A DNA stretch of 33,902 nt from Flavobacteriales bacterium (GCA_002701365.1 NZUK01000003.1:1-33902), one strand, 5' to 3'; positions 18,301 to 27,286 are shown, numbered from the stretch's first letter. Program-made: numbers and translations. Notes: generated by a model not told the origin, from the sequence alone.

Positions 18301-18588
18301 CAAAAAGACCCATTATTAATATATAAGTTTGAATCGTTTAGTCTATTTAGTAATATGTTAGATGACGTTAATAAAAGTATTCTTTCATTTTTGTTTAAAT
18401 CAAATTTGCCTCAACGGGATCCAGCGCAATTAAAACATAGACCCATAGAAACCAAATTTAGGGGTCAAACATCTAGGGGTAAAGAAGAACGACTGCCTAA
18501 TAATGAAACTAATACATCTAAACAGGGAAGCCAACCTACAATTAGTAGAAGACAAAGAAGGGCTCAGGAAAGAAAGATGAGAAGATAG
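15367..18588 (+). CDS. secA: Preprotein translocase ATPase SecA
   Basis: SecA drives proteins through SecYEG using ATP, which is the first export step for the T9SS and outer-membrane proteins encoded around it. At 1073 residues it is longer than the ~900 of E. coli. Walker A (MQTGEGKT) is at 191-198 and the DEAD-type Walker B with DDARTPLIISG at 297-317; TNMAGRGTDIKL and LRGRSGRQGDPGSSQFF mark the second RecA-like domain. A charged coiled-coil insertion spans about residues 55-120, and another insertion follows the Walker B region (about 325-430); both account for the extra length. The C-terminus is a Lys/Arg-rich tail ending RRQRRAQERKMRR, with no Cys-rich zinc motif, so SecB/phospholipid contacts through that motif are absent. 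It converges with murF, with 2 nt between the stops. Confidence 0.97.
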   Translation: MNFLSTLLNLFGTKSGRDMKELSPIIAKVSEKTDIVSKLSNDELRHKTTEFKSKINIVIEDFEHKINQLRDNVKKHNKREKQEEIYKEIDDLNNDKHLAISKKLDELSIEAFAVIKETSKRFHDEQVISVTATDLDMLLSDSVDYVSVNNKQAQWNSSWQSGGVLKKWDMIHYDVQLIGGLVLHQGKIAEMQTGEGKTLVSTLPIYLNALTGLGVHVVTVNDYLAKRDSEWMGPLFQFHGLTVDCIDKHDPNSEARRNAYRCDITYGTNNEFGFDYLRDNMAHNSRNLVQRSHNFAIIDEVDSVLIDDARTPLIISGPVPRETKQEFKSLKPTIDNLVKQQRNLVNSELLTAKHEISNNNEKEGGVKLFRAYRGLPKTKSLIKFLSEDGIKTILQKTENFYMQEQSKNMHIIDDELFFTIEEKNKSIELTDKGLEFLSSFSGDPDFFILPDIGESLSKATNVSEKEDIIRNYSIKSERIHTLTQLLKAYSLFEKDVDYVVIDNKVKIVDEQTGRIMEGRRYSDGLHQALEAKENCKIEDATQTLASISLQNYFRMYKKLSGMTGTAETEAGELWDIYKLDVVSVPTNKPVIRDDKNDYVYKTNREKYNAVIDEIVSLTDNKRPVLVGTTSVEISELISRLLRTVNIKHNILNAKLHQKEADIVAEAGSPGTVTIATNMAGRGTDIKLSSDVINSGGLAIIGTERHDSRRVDRQLRGRSGRQGDPGSSQFFVSLEDNLMRLFGSDRIANLMDRMGLKEGEVIQHGMVTKSIERAQKKIEENNYGIRKRLLEYDDVMNSQREVIYKRRKNALLGQRLDLDISNMIFDTVYSILENHSDSQEEEVLTSDFLMTFSDEDLIHNIDVKQIASHTEKFANDLAQKVQNNYNNKLIRIKDEAFPVIKRIYESKENNYKSILIPFSDGIITINIVCDLDKAIETNGESIISSFEKGVMLGSIDKAWKEHLKSMDDLKQSVQGAVYEQKDPLLIYKFESFSLFSNMLDDVNKSILSFLFKSNLPQRDPAQLKHRPIETKFRGQTSRGKEERLPNNETNTSKQGSQPTISRRQRRAQERKMRR

Positions 18589-18590
18589 TT

Positions 18591-19913
18591 TTATAGAATA
18601 TCAATTAATTTCTCTAGTTGCATTTTTCGAGAACCTTTAATTAATATGTAGTGATTTTTAACAGTATCTTTTTTTAGAAAATTGATACAATTTTTCAGTG
18701 ATGTGATTTTTTTATATTGCTTTTTTGTCTTTGTGAGCATAAAATTTTCACCTATTAAAATACATTTTTTGAACCCCAGAGAACTTATTATTTTAACAAT
18801 ATCTTGGTGATATTGATTTGACTTGGGACCTAATTCTAGCATATCACCTATAATAATAATATTATTCTTAGATTTTTTTATTTGAATAATTTCTTTAAAA
18901 TTTTCAATAGCTAATTTGACGCTAGTTGGGTTTGCATTATACGCATCTAATATAATTTCGTTATTATTAGTTTTTATAAATTGGGATCGATTATTTTTTA
19001 ATTCAAATTTTTCTAAAACTTGAATAGTATTTTTTACATTGATATTAAATGTTTCTGCAATTTTAATACTTGCAGCTAAATTTTGAGCATTATATTGTCC
19101 AATTATTTTTGTGTTTATAATATGTCCTTGATGGTACAATGTTAATAATGGTTTAGCCAAAAAATAAAATAAATCGCGATTTATTTTATTGTGTTCATTT
19201 TGTTTTTCACAACTATAAAAAACAACTTTATCATAATCTTGTATAAGATTTACTAATCTAGAATCTAATTTATTTATAAAGATAGTGCCGTTATTTTTCT
19301 TTATGTGATCATATAATTCATTTTTTGTTTTTATAATTGTGTCAAGATCTTTAAAGCCTTCTAGATGAGCTTCTCCAATATTAGTAATTATGCCATGTGT
19401 TGGATTTGCAATTCTACATAACTCCTTGATTTCTCCTTGGTGGTTTGCTCCTAATTCTACAATGCATCCATTATGATCATTATTTAATGCTAGTATTGTC
19501 AAGGGAACACCGATGTGATTATTAAAATTACCCTTTGTAGAATTAATACTTAAACTACTAGATAGAATTTTATTGAGTATTTCTTTTGTTGTTGTTTTAC
19601 CGTTTGTGCCAGTAATTCCGATAACAAATTTTTTTTCTCCCCAATTAGATCGATGTATAGTTGCTAAGTTTTGTAAGGTATGAAGAGAGTTTTCAACCTT
19701 GATAATATGTTTATTATTAGTTTCAACAGGTTCATCAACAACAGCGTATTTAGCTCCTTTTTTAATTGCTTCTTGTGCAAATAAATTTCCGTTATAATTA
19801 GTTCCTTTTAGTGCAAAGAAAATAGAATTTTGAATTTTTTTAGATCGGGTGTCAATACAAACGTTTTGTTTCAATTCTATATATAATTCATATATTTTTT
19901 TTATGTCACTCAT
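18591..19913 (-). CDS. murF: UDP-MurNAc-tripeptide-D-Ala-D-Ala ligase MurF
   Basis: MurF completes the cytoplasmic peptidoglycan precursor by adding D-Ala-D-Ala to UDP-MurNAc-tripeptide. The 440-residue length is normal. The ATP loop GITGTNGKTTTKE is at about 99-111, followed by KGNFNNHIGVPLTIL, VELGANHQGEI, and NIGEAHLEGF, all typical of MurF rather than MurC/D/E; the C-terminal domain has LDAYNANPTSVKLA and IIGDMLELG. It follows gldJ on the same strand, an arrangement also seen in flavobacteria, but a strong terminator stands between the two. Confidence 0.96.
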   Translation of the reverse strand: MSDIKKIYELYIELKQNVCIDTRSKKIQNSIFFALKGTNYNGNLFAQEAIKKGAKYAVVDEPVETNNKHIIKVENSLHTLQNLATIHRSNWGEKKFVIGITGTNGKTTTKEILNKILSSSLSINSTKGNFNNHIGVPLTILALNNDHNGCIVELGANHQGEIKELCRIANPTHGIITNIGEAHLEGFKDLDTIIKTKNELYDHIKKNNGTIFINKLDSRLVNLIQDYDKVVFYSCEKQNEHNKINRDLFYFLAKPLLTLYHQGHIINTKIIGQYNAQNLAASIKIAETFNINVKNTIQVLEKFELKNNRSQFIKTNNNEIILDAYNANPTSVKLAIENFKEIIQIKKSKNNIIIIGDMLELGPKSNQYHQDIVKIISSLGFKKCILIGENFMLTKTKKQYKKITSLKNCINFLKKDTVKNHYILIKGSRKMQLEKLIDIL

Positions 19914-19930
19914 TTTTCAATACTATGTAT

Positions 19931-19964
19931 AAAAAAACCCAAGTGATGAGCTTGGGTTTTTTTT
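19931..19964. terminator. Bidirectional rho-independent terminator between gldJ and murF
   Basis: Arms CCCAAG and CTTGGG, extended by A7 on one side and T8 on the other, surround the loop TGATGAG. The stem followed by a T-run works on both strands. On the minus strand it ends the gldJ transcript 18 nt after the stop codon. The murF ATG is only 17 nt beyond it. Confidence 0.9.
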
Positions 19965-19981
19965 ATATAATTTAAACTGTA

Positions 19982-22174
19982 CTAATCAAAGTTTTTATTA
20001 TCGTTATCGTGATATTTATATTTCCAAAGATGACGATTTGTTTTGTCTTTATCATCAATATCATATTGTCCACCTGAAACGTAACCTAAATGGTCAATTA
20101 CACATCTGAAACCAATATCACTTTTTGCTAAATCTTCATTTAAAAATCTTTTTGAACCTGGGCTTAGCCAGTATGCATTATCTTGCCATGAACCTCCTTT
20201 GTAGATTCGTGTATAATTATTAACCAATGTGGTTCTGCCATAGTCATATTGACCCCATCCACTATAGTCAGAGTCTAGTCCCGATCTTCCTTCACCATCT
20301 CTATAATCTATATTATTTGATCTGTTATATTGTCTTTTTGGACTGTGTCTTGGGTTAGATGATTTTGCCCCTAGGAAATTATAGGCATCTCTACCATCAT
20401 AATCTTCTGAAGAATGAGTAGAATTAGGATTTTCATAGTTATATTCACCTTCCATGTTATTATCTCGTCCTTTGTAAATATTATATGGAGACTCATCATT
20501 CCAATTATATCGTTCAGTATCCATTCGATCCCCTTCATTATCATCTATTGGGTCATCACTTCCATCAAGTTGTTCATTGATTGTTACTAAGGTCCCAGGA
20601 TTTGCTGGAAAAATATATTCACCATTTTCTGCCATTAAACCAAGAGCTTTTGCTTGATCATCATCTAAATCTTCTAGTGTTCTTATGTAACCATCATCTC
20701 CACGAGCAACTTGCTTAAATAAATTACCTCTAAAAGGATTTAAATCATCAGAAACTAATGGTGTTAGTGGTCGATAAACATCCATCACCCACTCGTTAAC
20801 ATTTCCAGACAGGTCATATAGTCCCCAGTCATTTGGAGGAAATGATCCAACAGGCATTGTCATGGTACCTAAGTCGTTATTAAACGGTGATACGCCAGCA
20901 TAGTCACCTCTTCCGTGTCTAAAGTTAGCTAAAAACTGACCTGATCTCATTTCTTCAAAACTAATATCTCTGTAAGTTGGTGTCATTGTAAAATTATCAT
21001 ATTCAATATATGAACGAGAAGCATATTGTCCATCGTTGTCATCACCTGCAGCATTGTCAGTTATTGATTGGATAAATGCATTTTGTTTATTGTCACCTCT
21101 TAAAAGCCCGTATTGCTGTCTTTTTATATGGTGTGTAGCACTAGGATAAGGCTGTCTTAAAGAATTTCTTCCAGATTTTGATCCATCATCTTTATGGTAG
21201 TCAGCATGTAAACTTCTCCATGGATAAAATTTTCCATGTTGGGCACCATCAGAATTAACAGCCGTATTGTATCCTGCAACTGCTGCATATTCCCATTCAG
21301 CTTCTGTTGGAAGTCTATATGGCGTTGTAAAAATACCGTCCTCAATTCGTATTTTTCTTGTCTTTTTTCTTGCGTTTGGCTCATCGTCATCTCTACCGCT
21401 TAGATCCGGAAGGCCTTTTTTTGTTTCTATTGGTTTATCCCAATTATCTAGGTTATATTCGGAATATTTTAGATATTTTGAGGTATTAAAATAACCCACG
21501 ATATCTGCGGCATCAATATATCCTTCTTTGTACTTTTTCCATGCTTTTTCAGGATCTTTTCCTAGAGCTCCTGACTCAATTAACCTTCTTTCGTTGACTC
21601 TGTCGGTTCGCCAGTCACAATAATCCACAGCTTGTTGCCAACTTACGCCAACAACTGGATAATCTTGATATGCAGGATGTCTAAAGTATTGTGTAACCAT
21701 GGGTTCGTTGTAACTTAACTCAGATCTCCATACTGTACTATCAGGTAAACAATGTGTATAAAGGAATGAAAATTCACCCTCTCCTTCTTCCCAAAAGACT
21801 CTTCTCATCCAGTCAGTGTATTCTCTGTATTGTAGATTGGTTATTTCTGTTTGATCCATCCAGAAAGAAGATACTGTTGCTTCTTTTTGAAAGTTGTTAC
21901 CATCTTGCATTACATCTTCTTGGGTTCGTCCCATGATAAAAGTACCACCCTGAACAAACACCATATTAGAAGGAACTTGAGTTCCTTTCCATGCAGTTTC
22001 CTCACCGGATCCATTTTTTAATTTTGCCTCAAATCCGCCATTTGGTTGCCAATTGATCGCCCATCCAGTTGTGACTGAAAAATCTTCTGCATCTGGCATA
22101 CTTTGACATGCATTAATAAAAATTAATATCAAAGAGATGTAAAAAATGTACTTTAATTTTGTTATTATATTCAT
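19982..22174 (-). CDS. gldJ: Gliding motility lipoprotein GldJ
   Basis: GldJ is a lipoprotein needed for gliding and for stability of the T9SS ring component GldK. I start at Met18 of the longer frame (base 22174) because MNIITKLKYIFYISLILIFINAC is a complete lipoprotein signal with lipobox ending at Cys; the ATG at 22225 would add 17 residues with no signal function. The mature protein has the formylglycine-generating-enzyme (SUMF1) fold: MVFVQGGTFIMGRTQED, YPVVGVSWQQAVDYCDWR, YRLPTEAEWEYAA, YDLSGNVNEWVMD, YKGGSWQDNAYW and GFRCVID. The cysteine pair of active FGE is absent from the KGGSW region, so it is not an active modifying enzyme. A long acidic, repeat-poor insertion (Asp/Asn/Gly/Tyr-rich) lies in its last third and a ~40-residue charged tail ends the protein. 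It is likely co-transcribed with the PorP/SprF gene upstream. Confidence 0.93.
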   Translation of the reverse strand: MNIITKLKYIFYISLILIFINACQSMPDAEDFSVTTGWAINWQPNGGFEAKLKNGSGEETAWKGTQVPSNMVFVQGGTFIMGRTQEDVMQDGNNFQKEATVSSFWMDQTEITNLQYREYTDWMRRVFWEEGEGEFSFLYTHCLPDSTVWRSELSYNEPMVTQYFRHPAYQDYPVVGVSWQQAVDYCDWRTDRVNERRLIESGALGKDPEKAWKKYKEGYIDAADIVGYFNTSKYLKYSEYNLDNWDKPIETKKGLPDLSGRDDDEPNARKKTRKIRIEDGIFTTPYRLPTEAEWEYAAVAGYNTAVNSDGAQHGKFYPWRSLHADYHKDDGSKSGRNSLRQPYPSATHHIKRQQYGLLRGDNKQNAFIQSITDNAAGDDNDGQYASRSYIEYDNFTMTPTYRDISFEEMRSGQFLANFRHGRGDYAGVSPFNNDLGTMTMPVGSFPPNDWGLYDLSGNVNEWVMDVYRPLTPLVSDDLNPFRGNLFKQVARGDDGYIRTLEDLDDDQAKALGLMAENGEYIFPANPGTLVTINEQLDGSDDPIDDNEGDRMDTERYNWNDESPYNIYKGRDNNMEGEYNYENPNSTHSSEDYDGRDAYNFLGAKSSNPRHSPKRQYNRSNNIDYRDGEGRSGLDSDYSGWGQYDYGRTTLVNNYTRIYKGGSWQDNAYWLSPGSKRFLNEDLAKSDIGFRCVIDHLGYVSGGQYDIDDKDKTNRHLWKYKYHDNDNKNFD

Positions 22175-22253
22175 AGTATGATGATATTTTGTTTTAACTC
22201 TAATAATAATTGCCTCGAGAGACATAACGTATTATAATAATTTATCTAATATA

Positions 22254-23252
22254 TTAAAATTTTGGACAAGGAATAGTATTTTGAGAAGGATTTTTTACAA
22301 AGCAACCAAGTTGAATTTGTAAAGATATTTCATGCGATCCACCCGACGACAGTCCAAGCTTTGATAAGGTTAAGTCATAACTATAACCAATTTTGTATTT
22401 TTCTAACTCATATCCTAATAAAATAATGAGAGCATCGGAATTAGCAAAATTTCTTCTGTATGATAATCCTAGCCCTAAATGATCACTAGATAATGTTCCT
22501 CCAATATTTATTTGTTCTGACTCCGCTTGTTTATGAAATAAAAAATGAGGAGTAAGAACACTAAATTTTGATAAAAATGTACTATTAAACCATCCTAGAT
22601 CTTCAACTACAATTCTTGACCCTCCATGGACAGTAATTTTCATAGGTAGTTTACCGGGATTACTGTCATCAAAAAAGGAATATGTAGGTTCGCTAAAGTG
22701 ATGTAATGCTGCTCCAAAAAAATAATTATTTGTGTTTAATAATATACCTAGCCCTAGGTCCGTATAGCTGGCTTTGGCATTAAAGGCATAAGGATCATTA
22801 CTGTCAAATATAAAACCGTGAATTGGATGAATTTCATCACCAAAGTCTTGATTGCTATCTAATTGTCTTTCAAAATAACCAAACTGAAAACCTGCAGATA
22901 AAGTAGTAGTTCCAGTTAATTTTGCATGATAAGAGTAAAGAAGAGCAATATTTGTTGTGTTGAGCACACCCCATCCTTGTCGGTCATGAGAAGTAATTAA
23001 ACCAAGACCACCATGGATTTCATTGAGACCAAAATCAAAAGAACTATTGTATGTTAGATAATCAGCAGCTTGTCCAGACCACTGGTTACGATAATTCATA
23101 ATAACTCTTGGGCAGAAATTAGCACCTGTGTAAGCAGGATTTAAGTACATTGGGTTTGCATGAAATTGAGAAAAGTGTGGATCCTGTGCAGAACAATCAA
23201 CACTGATTAGAACAAAAAATAAGCTTAATAATAATTTTGCTAATAACTTCAT
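22254..23252 (-). CDS. PorP/SprF family T9SS outer-membrane protein
   Basis: A 332-residue outer-membrane barrel of the PorP/SprF family. Met10 of the open frame (base 23252) starts a clean signal peptide (MKLLAKLLLSLFFVLISVD) ending before CSAQ; the mature protein begins with the family hallmark QDPHFSQFHANPMYLNPAYT, then NYRNQWSG. The rest is alternating strands (GGLGLITSHD, LSAGFQFGYFERQLD, LGLGLSYRRNF, YKIGYSYDLTLSKLG). Known: PorP anchors the PorKN ring in P. gingivalis, and SprF helps export the SprB adhesin. There are many paralogues per genome, so PorP proper and SprF-type roles cannot be separated here. It lies between gldJ and the divergent porU. Confidence 0.88.
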   Translation of the reverse strand: MKLLAKLLLSLFFVLISVDCSAQDPHFSQFHANPMYLNPAYTGANFCPRVIMNYRNQWSGQAADYLTYNSSFDFGLNEIHGGLGLITSHDRQGWGVLNTTNIALLYSYHAKLTGTTTLSAGFQFGYFERQLDSNQDFGDEIHPIHGFIFDSNDPYAFNAKASYTDLGLGILLNTNNYFFGAALHHFSEPTYSFFDDSNPGKLPMKITVHGGSRIVVEDLGWFNSTFLSKFSVLTPHFLFHKQAESEQINIGGTLSSDHLGLGLSYRRNFANSDALIILLGYELEKYKIGYSYDLTLSKLGLSSGGSHEISLQIQLGCFVKNPSQNTIPCPKF

Positions 23253-23394
23253 GACTTTAATAAAATCGACAAGTAACAATTATACAATAATTTTTTAAGA
23301 AAGGCATAAGAAATATTGCATTATGTTATTATTTTTCTATTGTGTTAATTACAATTTTTGATTTTAATTATCGTTGTTATTTATAAATAGTAAT

Positions 23395-23423
23395 TTGTCA
23401 ACATTATTTATTTCATAAATTTG
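23395..23423 (+). promoter_or_regulatory. Candidate promoter for porU
   Basis: TTG at 23395-23397 and TAAATTTG at 23416-23423 are 18 nt apart, a good Bacteroidetes-type promoter. The box ends only 5 nt before the ATG at 23429, so the predicted mRNA would begin at or near the start codon. Confidence 0.5.
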
Positions 23424-23428
23424 TGATT

Positions 23429-26400
23429 ATGAAAGTTCAGTATCTTTTTTTTGTAGTTTTATTTAGCTCAACTCTATTTGCTCAAAACCATCGAAGCATA
23501 AATTGGGGTAATGAAATTGATATTGTAGAAGTAGATTCTTTAACTCAAGTGTTAAATTTTAAAAATTCTATTTACAAGCCTGAGATGAGTGATAACTTAG
23601 TGTTTTTTGAAAAAATCCCAATAGAAGATGATCAAATAGACTTAGAGTTATTAAATGTGAAATATCTTGATGTGGATCAATCAGAATTACTAAGTATTTC
23701 ACATAGTAAATTGAATCACAAAGTTAACTATAATTACTTCATAGGTACAGAAAAAAAACAGTCTTTTTTATTTTTTTATTTGGAACCATTTAGAAAGGTA
23801 AATAATTCTATTCAGAAGGTTTCAGAGTTTACAATTAATATTTTACCGCAGACAAAAAAATCATCTATTAAAAACAATAGTTATGTTTCAAATTCTATTT
23901 TAAATTCTGGAGATTGGTATAAGATAAGTGTTAATGAAAGTGGGCTTCATAAAATAGATTATAACTTTTTAAATGAAATGGGAGTGGATCCGGGTAGTAT
24001 TAATCCAAAAAACATTAGAATTTATGGAAATAAATCAGGTGTTTTGAATGAGGGTGATTTTGAAATTGATGATCTATCTGAGCTATCTATTTTGGTTTTT
24101 GGAGAAAATGATGGTGTTTTTGATGAAGATGATTTGATTTTATTTTATGGACAAAGTCCAGACACTTGGTCTTATGATGGTAATAAGTTTATTCACCAAA
24201 AAAACATTTATAGTGATGAAACATGTTATTTTGTATGTTTTGATATTGGAGAAGGTAAACGTATTTCAACCATTGAAAATAATAATGTTTTAGAAAATTT
24301 AATAATGCATTATGATGCATATTTGTTTCATGAAGAAGATCTTTATAATTTAGTTAATACTGGTAGACAGTGGTTTGGTGAATCTTTTAGCTTTAATTAT
24401 TTACAGTCTTTTAATACTCCTGTCAATAATTGGAATATGGACACATTATTGTTTAGCGCTAGATTAATAGCTCGATCTTCTAATTCTACATCATTTAATA
24501 TTAGTTTTGGCAATAGTAATATTGGGACTTTTCCAATTGCATCAATTCAAAATAACGGTAGTAATTACTCCTCTGTCTTTTTACAAGAATATTTTTACCC
24601 TAATGTATTTAATCCAAGTGTTAGTTTTAATTATAATAATAATGGCAATAATTCAGCTGAAGCATGGTTAGATTATTTTACGTTACAAGGGCGTGCGAAT
24701 CTTGTTTCTAATAATGGTTCATCACAATTTTTATTTAGGGATGTACAATCAATGGGTTCTAATTTTTCTTCGTTTGGCATCCAGTCTAACATGCCAAGTA
24801 TTTCTGTATGGGATGTGACAGATCCTATTAACGTAAACAGTATTTCTCTTAATAAAACAAATCAAGTCTTTTATTTTTCTACACCACACGAGTCTCTTAG
24901 AGAATTCTTGGTTTTTCAAAATCCTGTGCAAGATGCTTTGTTACCTCAATTTGTTGAATTTGTTCCTCCACAAAATATCCATGCTTTTTATAATCCAACA
25001 TATATTATTGTAACTCACCCTGAATTTCTTAATGCCGCTAATCGGTTAGCAAATTATCATATCAATAACAACAATGATAATGTATTAGTCGTGACTACCA
25101 AAGAGGTTTATAATGAATTTAGCACTGGTTCACAGGATATAAGTGCGATAAGAAATATGGTAAAAATGTTTTACGATAGAGCCGAAGATCCTAGTCAAAT
25201 GCCCAAAAACTTACTATTGTTTGGGGATGCTTCTTTTGATTATAAAAATAAATTATATGGTGTTAGTAATTACGTTCCAACATATCAGTCATATAATTCT
25301 AACAATATAGAGTCATCTTTTTGTACTGATGATTTTTTTGGTGTACTCGACGATGGTGAAGGATATTGGAATGGGGGATCAAATTATACAGATCTTCTAG
25401 ATATAGGAATCGGTAGAATTCCGGTAACTAATGTCGCTGATGCGGAATCGTATGTTGATAAAGTTATTTCTTACACTTCGTCAGCTTCAAGAGGTTATTG
25501 GAAAAATAGAATGTGCTTTGTTGCAGATGATGTAGATGATGGATGGGAAATTAGTTTAGTAAATCAAGCAGATAATTTAGCATCTAAAATATCTAATATG
25601 TATCCACAATTTAATTTAAGTAAGGTATATATAGATTCATATCAACAATCTTTGTCATCTGGATCACAAAGATATCCTGAAGCGCAAAATGATTTGCGTA
25701 ACATTATTGATGAAGGTGTTTTGTTAGTTAATTATGTAGGGCATGGAGGAGAAGTAGGATGGGCATCTGAAAGAATTTTAGAATTATCAGATATTAATGG
25801 ATTTACAAACTCTAATAAACTTCCTGTGTTTATTACGGCTACTTGTGAGTTTACAAGATATGATGATGCGACACGTGTTTCTGCTGGTGAATACTTATTA
25901 TTAAATCCAAATGGAGGAGCAATTGGATTATACAGTACTTCTCGTACAGTAACTGCATCAGAAACTTATAATTTAGTTAATTCTTTGTATGACTTTCTTC
26001 CAGATAAAAACTTAAATTATACATTTGGAGAGTCTATATGTTTAGCAAAAAACAATTTGGGTAATACAAATTATGTTGTTAGAAAATTTTCTTTTTTTGG
26101 TGATCCTAATTTAAAACTATCTCACCCAGAATTTGATATTCAAACTACTGGAATTGAATTATTAGACTCTCTTAATCAGGTGATACCAGTCAATAATAAT
26201 GCATTTGAAAATGATACAATAAGTTCTTTAAGTCATGTACGAGTTTTTGGACAAGTATTAGACAATAGTTCTTTATTAAATTCTTTTAATGGGCAACTAA
26301 ATGTGAGTGTATTTGGTAAGTCAGATAGTTTAATTACACTTAATAATGATGAAGTTGTTAATAATGCGGGCATTCCTATTGAACCGTTTAAATATGAGTT

Positions 26401-27253
26401 GCAAAATAATATTATATATAATGGTTTGGCTACTATCGAAGATGGTAATTTTTCTTTTGAATTTATTGTTCCAAAAGATATTAATTATCAATATGGCACA
26501 GGTAAATTAAGTTATTATGCTTCAGATCCTGTCTTAGGGGAGGCAAATGGATTCGATAAAAACTTTTATGTTGGTGGTGTAAGTAACTATGCCTCTATAG
26601 ATTTTGAAGGCCCTCAAATACAATTATTTATGAATGATACAAATTTTGTTTCTGGAGGTTACACAAATAGTGAGCCACAATTACTAGCCTTATTGTTCGA
26701 TCAATCAGGGATTAATACAGTTGGTACGGGAATTGGACATGATTTAACAGCCATACTAGACGAAAATATAGTTGGACAATTTATTTTGAATGATTATTAT
26801 GAGTCTGATTTAAATAGCTTTCGGTCAGGGAGAGTCCGCTATCAGTTAAATGAACTCAGTGAAGGGGAACACACTTTAAGGTTTAAAGCTTGGGATGTTC
26901 ATAATAATTCAAGTATTGCTGAACTTAGTTTTTTTGTAACATCAAATCCTGGCTTAGCAATTTCACATTTATTTAATTATCCAAATCCTTCTTCTGAATT
27001 TACGCGTTTTGTTTTTGAGCATAATAGAGCTTTTGAGGATCTAGATGTGACAATTGATATTTTCTCTATAAATGGAAAATTAGTCAAAACCTTATCAAGT
27101 ACTATTTTTACTACTGGATTCCGAGAAGAATCAATTTCGTGGGATATAGATAGTAATATCGACAAAGGTATTTATATTTATAGGTTAACTGTTCAATCTA
27201 AAAATGATGAAGCGATTTCACAAAAAACAGAGAAACTTATAATAGTACGATAG
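23429..27253 (+). CDS. porU: T9SS sortase PorU, C25 peptidase family
   Basis: PorU is the surface sortase that removes the C-terminal sorting domain of T9SS cargo and attaches the cargo to A-LPS or another anchor. I use the ATG at 23429 (the GTG at 23423 overlaps the promoter). A signal peptide ends at LFAQ. After a β-rich N-terminal part, the gingipain-like C25 domain has DASFDYKNK, the catalytic His772 in NYVGHGGEVGWASERI, and Cys806 in ITATCEFTRYDD; His-Cys spacing of 34 matches PorU. RKFSFFGDPNLKL ends the protease part. The last ~85 residues form a type A sorting-like domain (YPNPSSEFTRFVF, FSINGKLVKTL, KGIYIYRLTV), as in PorU itself. It is 1274 residues, and porV follows after 33 nt. 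Confidence 0.94.
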   Translation: MKVQYLFFVVLFSSTLFAQNHRSINWGNEIDIVEVDSLTQVLNFKNSIYKPEMSDNLVFFEKIPIEDDQIDLELLNVKYLDVDQSELLSISHSKLNHKVNYNYFIGTEKKQSFLFFYLEPFRKVNNSIQKVSEFTINILPQTKKSSIKNNSYVSNSILNSGDWYKISVNESGLHKIDYNFLNEMGVDPGSINPKNIRIYGNKSGVLNEGDFEIDDLSELSILVFGENDGVFDEDDLILFYGQSPDTWSYDGNKFIHQKNIYSDETCYFVCFDIGEGKRISTIENNNVLENLIMHYDAYLFHEEDLYNLVNTGRQWFGESFSFNYLQSFNTPVNNWNMDTLLFSARLIARSSNSTSFNISFGNSNIGTFPIASIQNNGSNYSSVFLQEYFYPNVFNPSVSFNYNNNGNNSAEAWLDYFTLQGRANLVSNNGSSQFLFRDVQSMGSNFSSFGIQSNMPSISVWDVTDPINVNSISLNKTNQVFYFSTPHESLREFLVFQNPVQDALLPQFVEFVPPQNIHAFYNPTYIIVTHPEFLNAANRLANYHINNNNDNVLVVTTKEVYNEFSTGSQDISAIRNMVKMFYDRAEDPSQMPKNLLLFGDASFDYKNKLYGVSNYVPTYQSYNSNNIESSFCTDDFFGVLDDGEGYWNGGSNYTDLLDIGIGRIPVTNVADAESYVDKVISYTSSASRGYWKNRMCFVADDVDDGWEISLVNQADNLASKISNMYPQFNLSKVYIDSYQQSLSSGSQRYPEAQNDLRNIIDEGVLLVNYVGHGGEVGWASERILELSDINGFTNSNKLPVFITATCEFTRYDDATRVSAGEYLLLNPNGGAIGLYSTSRTVTASETYNLVNSLYDFLPDKNLNYTFGESICLAKNNLGNTNYVVRKFSFFGDPNLKLSHPEFDIQTTGIELLDSLNQVIPVNNNAFENDTISSLSHVRVFGQVLDNSSLLNSFNGQLNVSVFGKSDSLITLNNDEVVNNAGIPIEPFKYELQNNIIYNGLATIEDGNFSFEFIVPKDINYQYGTGKLSYYASDPVLGEANGFDKNFYVGGVSNYASIDFEGPQIQLFMNDTNFVSGGYTNSEPQLLALLFDQSGINTVGTGIGHDLTAILDENIVGQFILNDYYESDLNSFRSGRVRYQLNELSEGEHTLRFKAWDVHNNSSIAELSFFVTSNPGLAISHLFNYPNPSSEFTRFVFEHNRAFEDLDVTIDIFSINGKLVKTLSSTIFTTGFREESISWDIDSNIDKGIYIYRLTVQSKNDEAISQKTEKLIIVR

Positions 27254-27286
27254 TTTTTTCGTTAGATTTGTGAACAAATTTTTTTT

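Noticed and set aside
19982-22174. Active formylglycine-generating enzyme
   Set aside because: The FGE fold is present but the catalytic cysteine pair is absent; lipobox and neighbours identify GldJ.
22175-22225. Longer gldJ beginning at 22225
   Set aside because: The extra 17 residues precede a complete lipoprotein signal that begins at Met18, so the downstream ATG is preferred.
23253-23394. A hidden small gene in the porP/sprF-porU spacer
   Set aside because: No open frame with a credible start and conserved features; it looks like an AT-rich divergent promoter region.
23429-27253. A secreted gingipain-type protease
   Set aside because: The C25 domain and sorting-like domain fit, but length, the operon with porV and the gldJ neighbourhood identify PorU.
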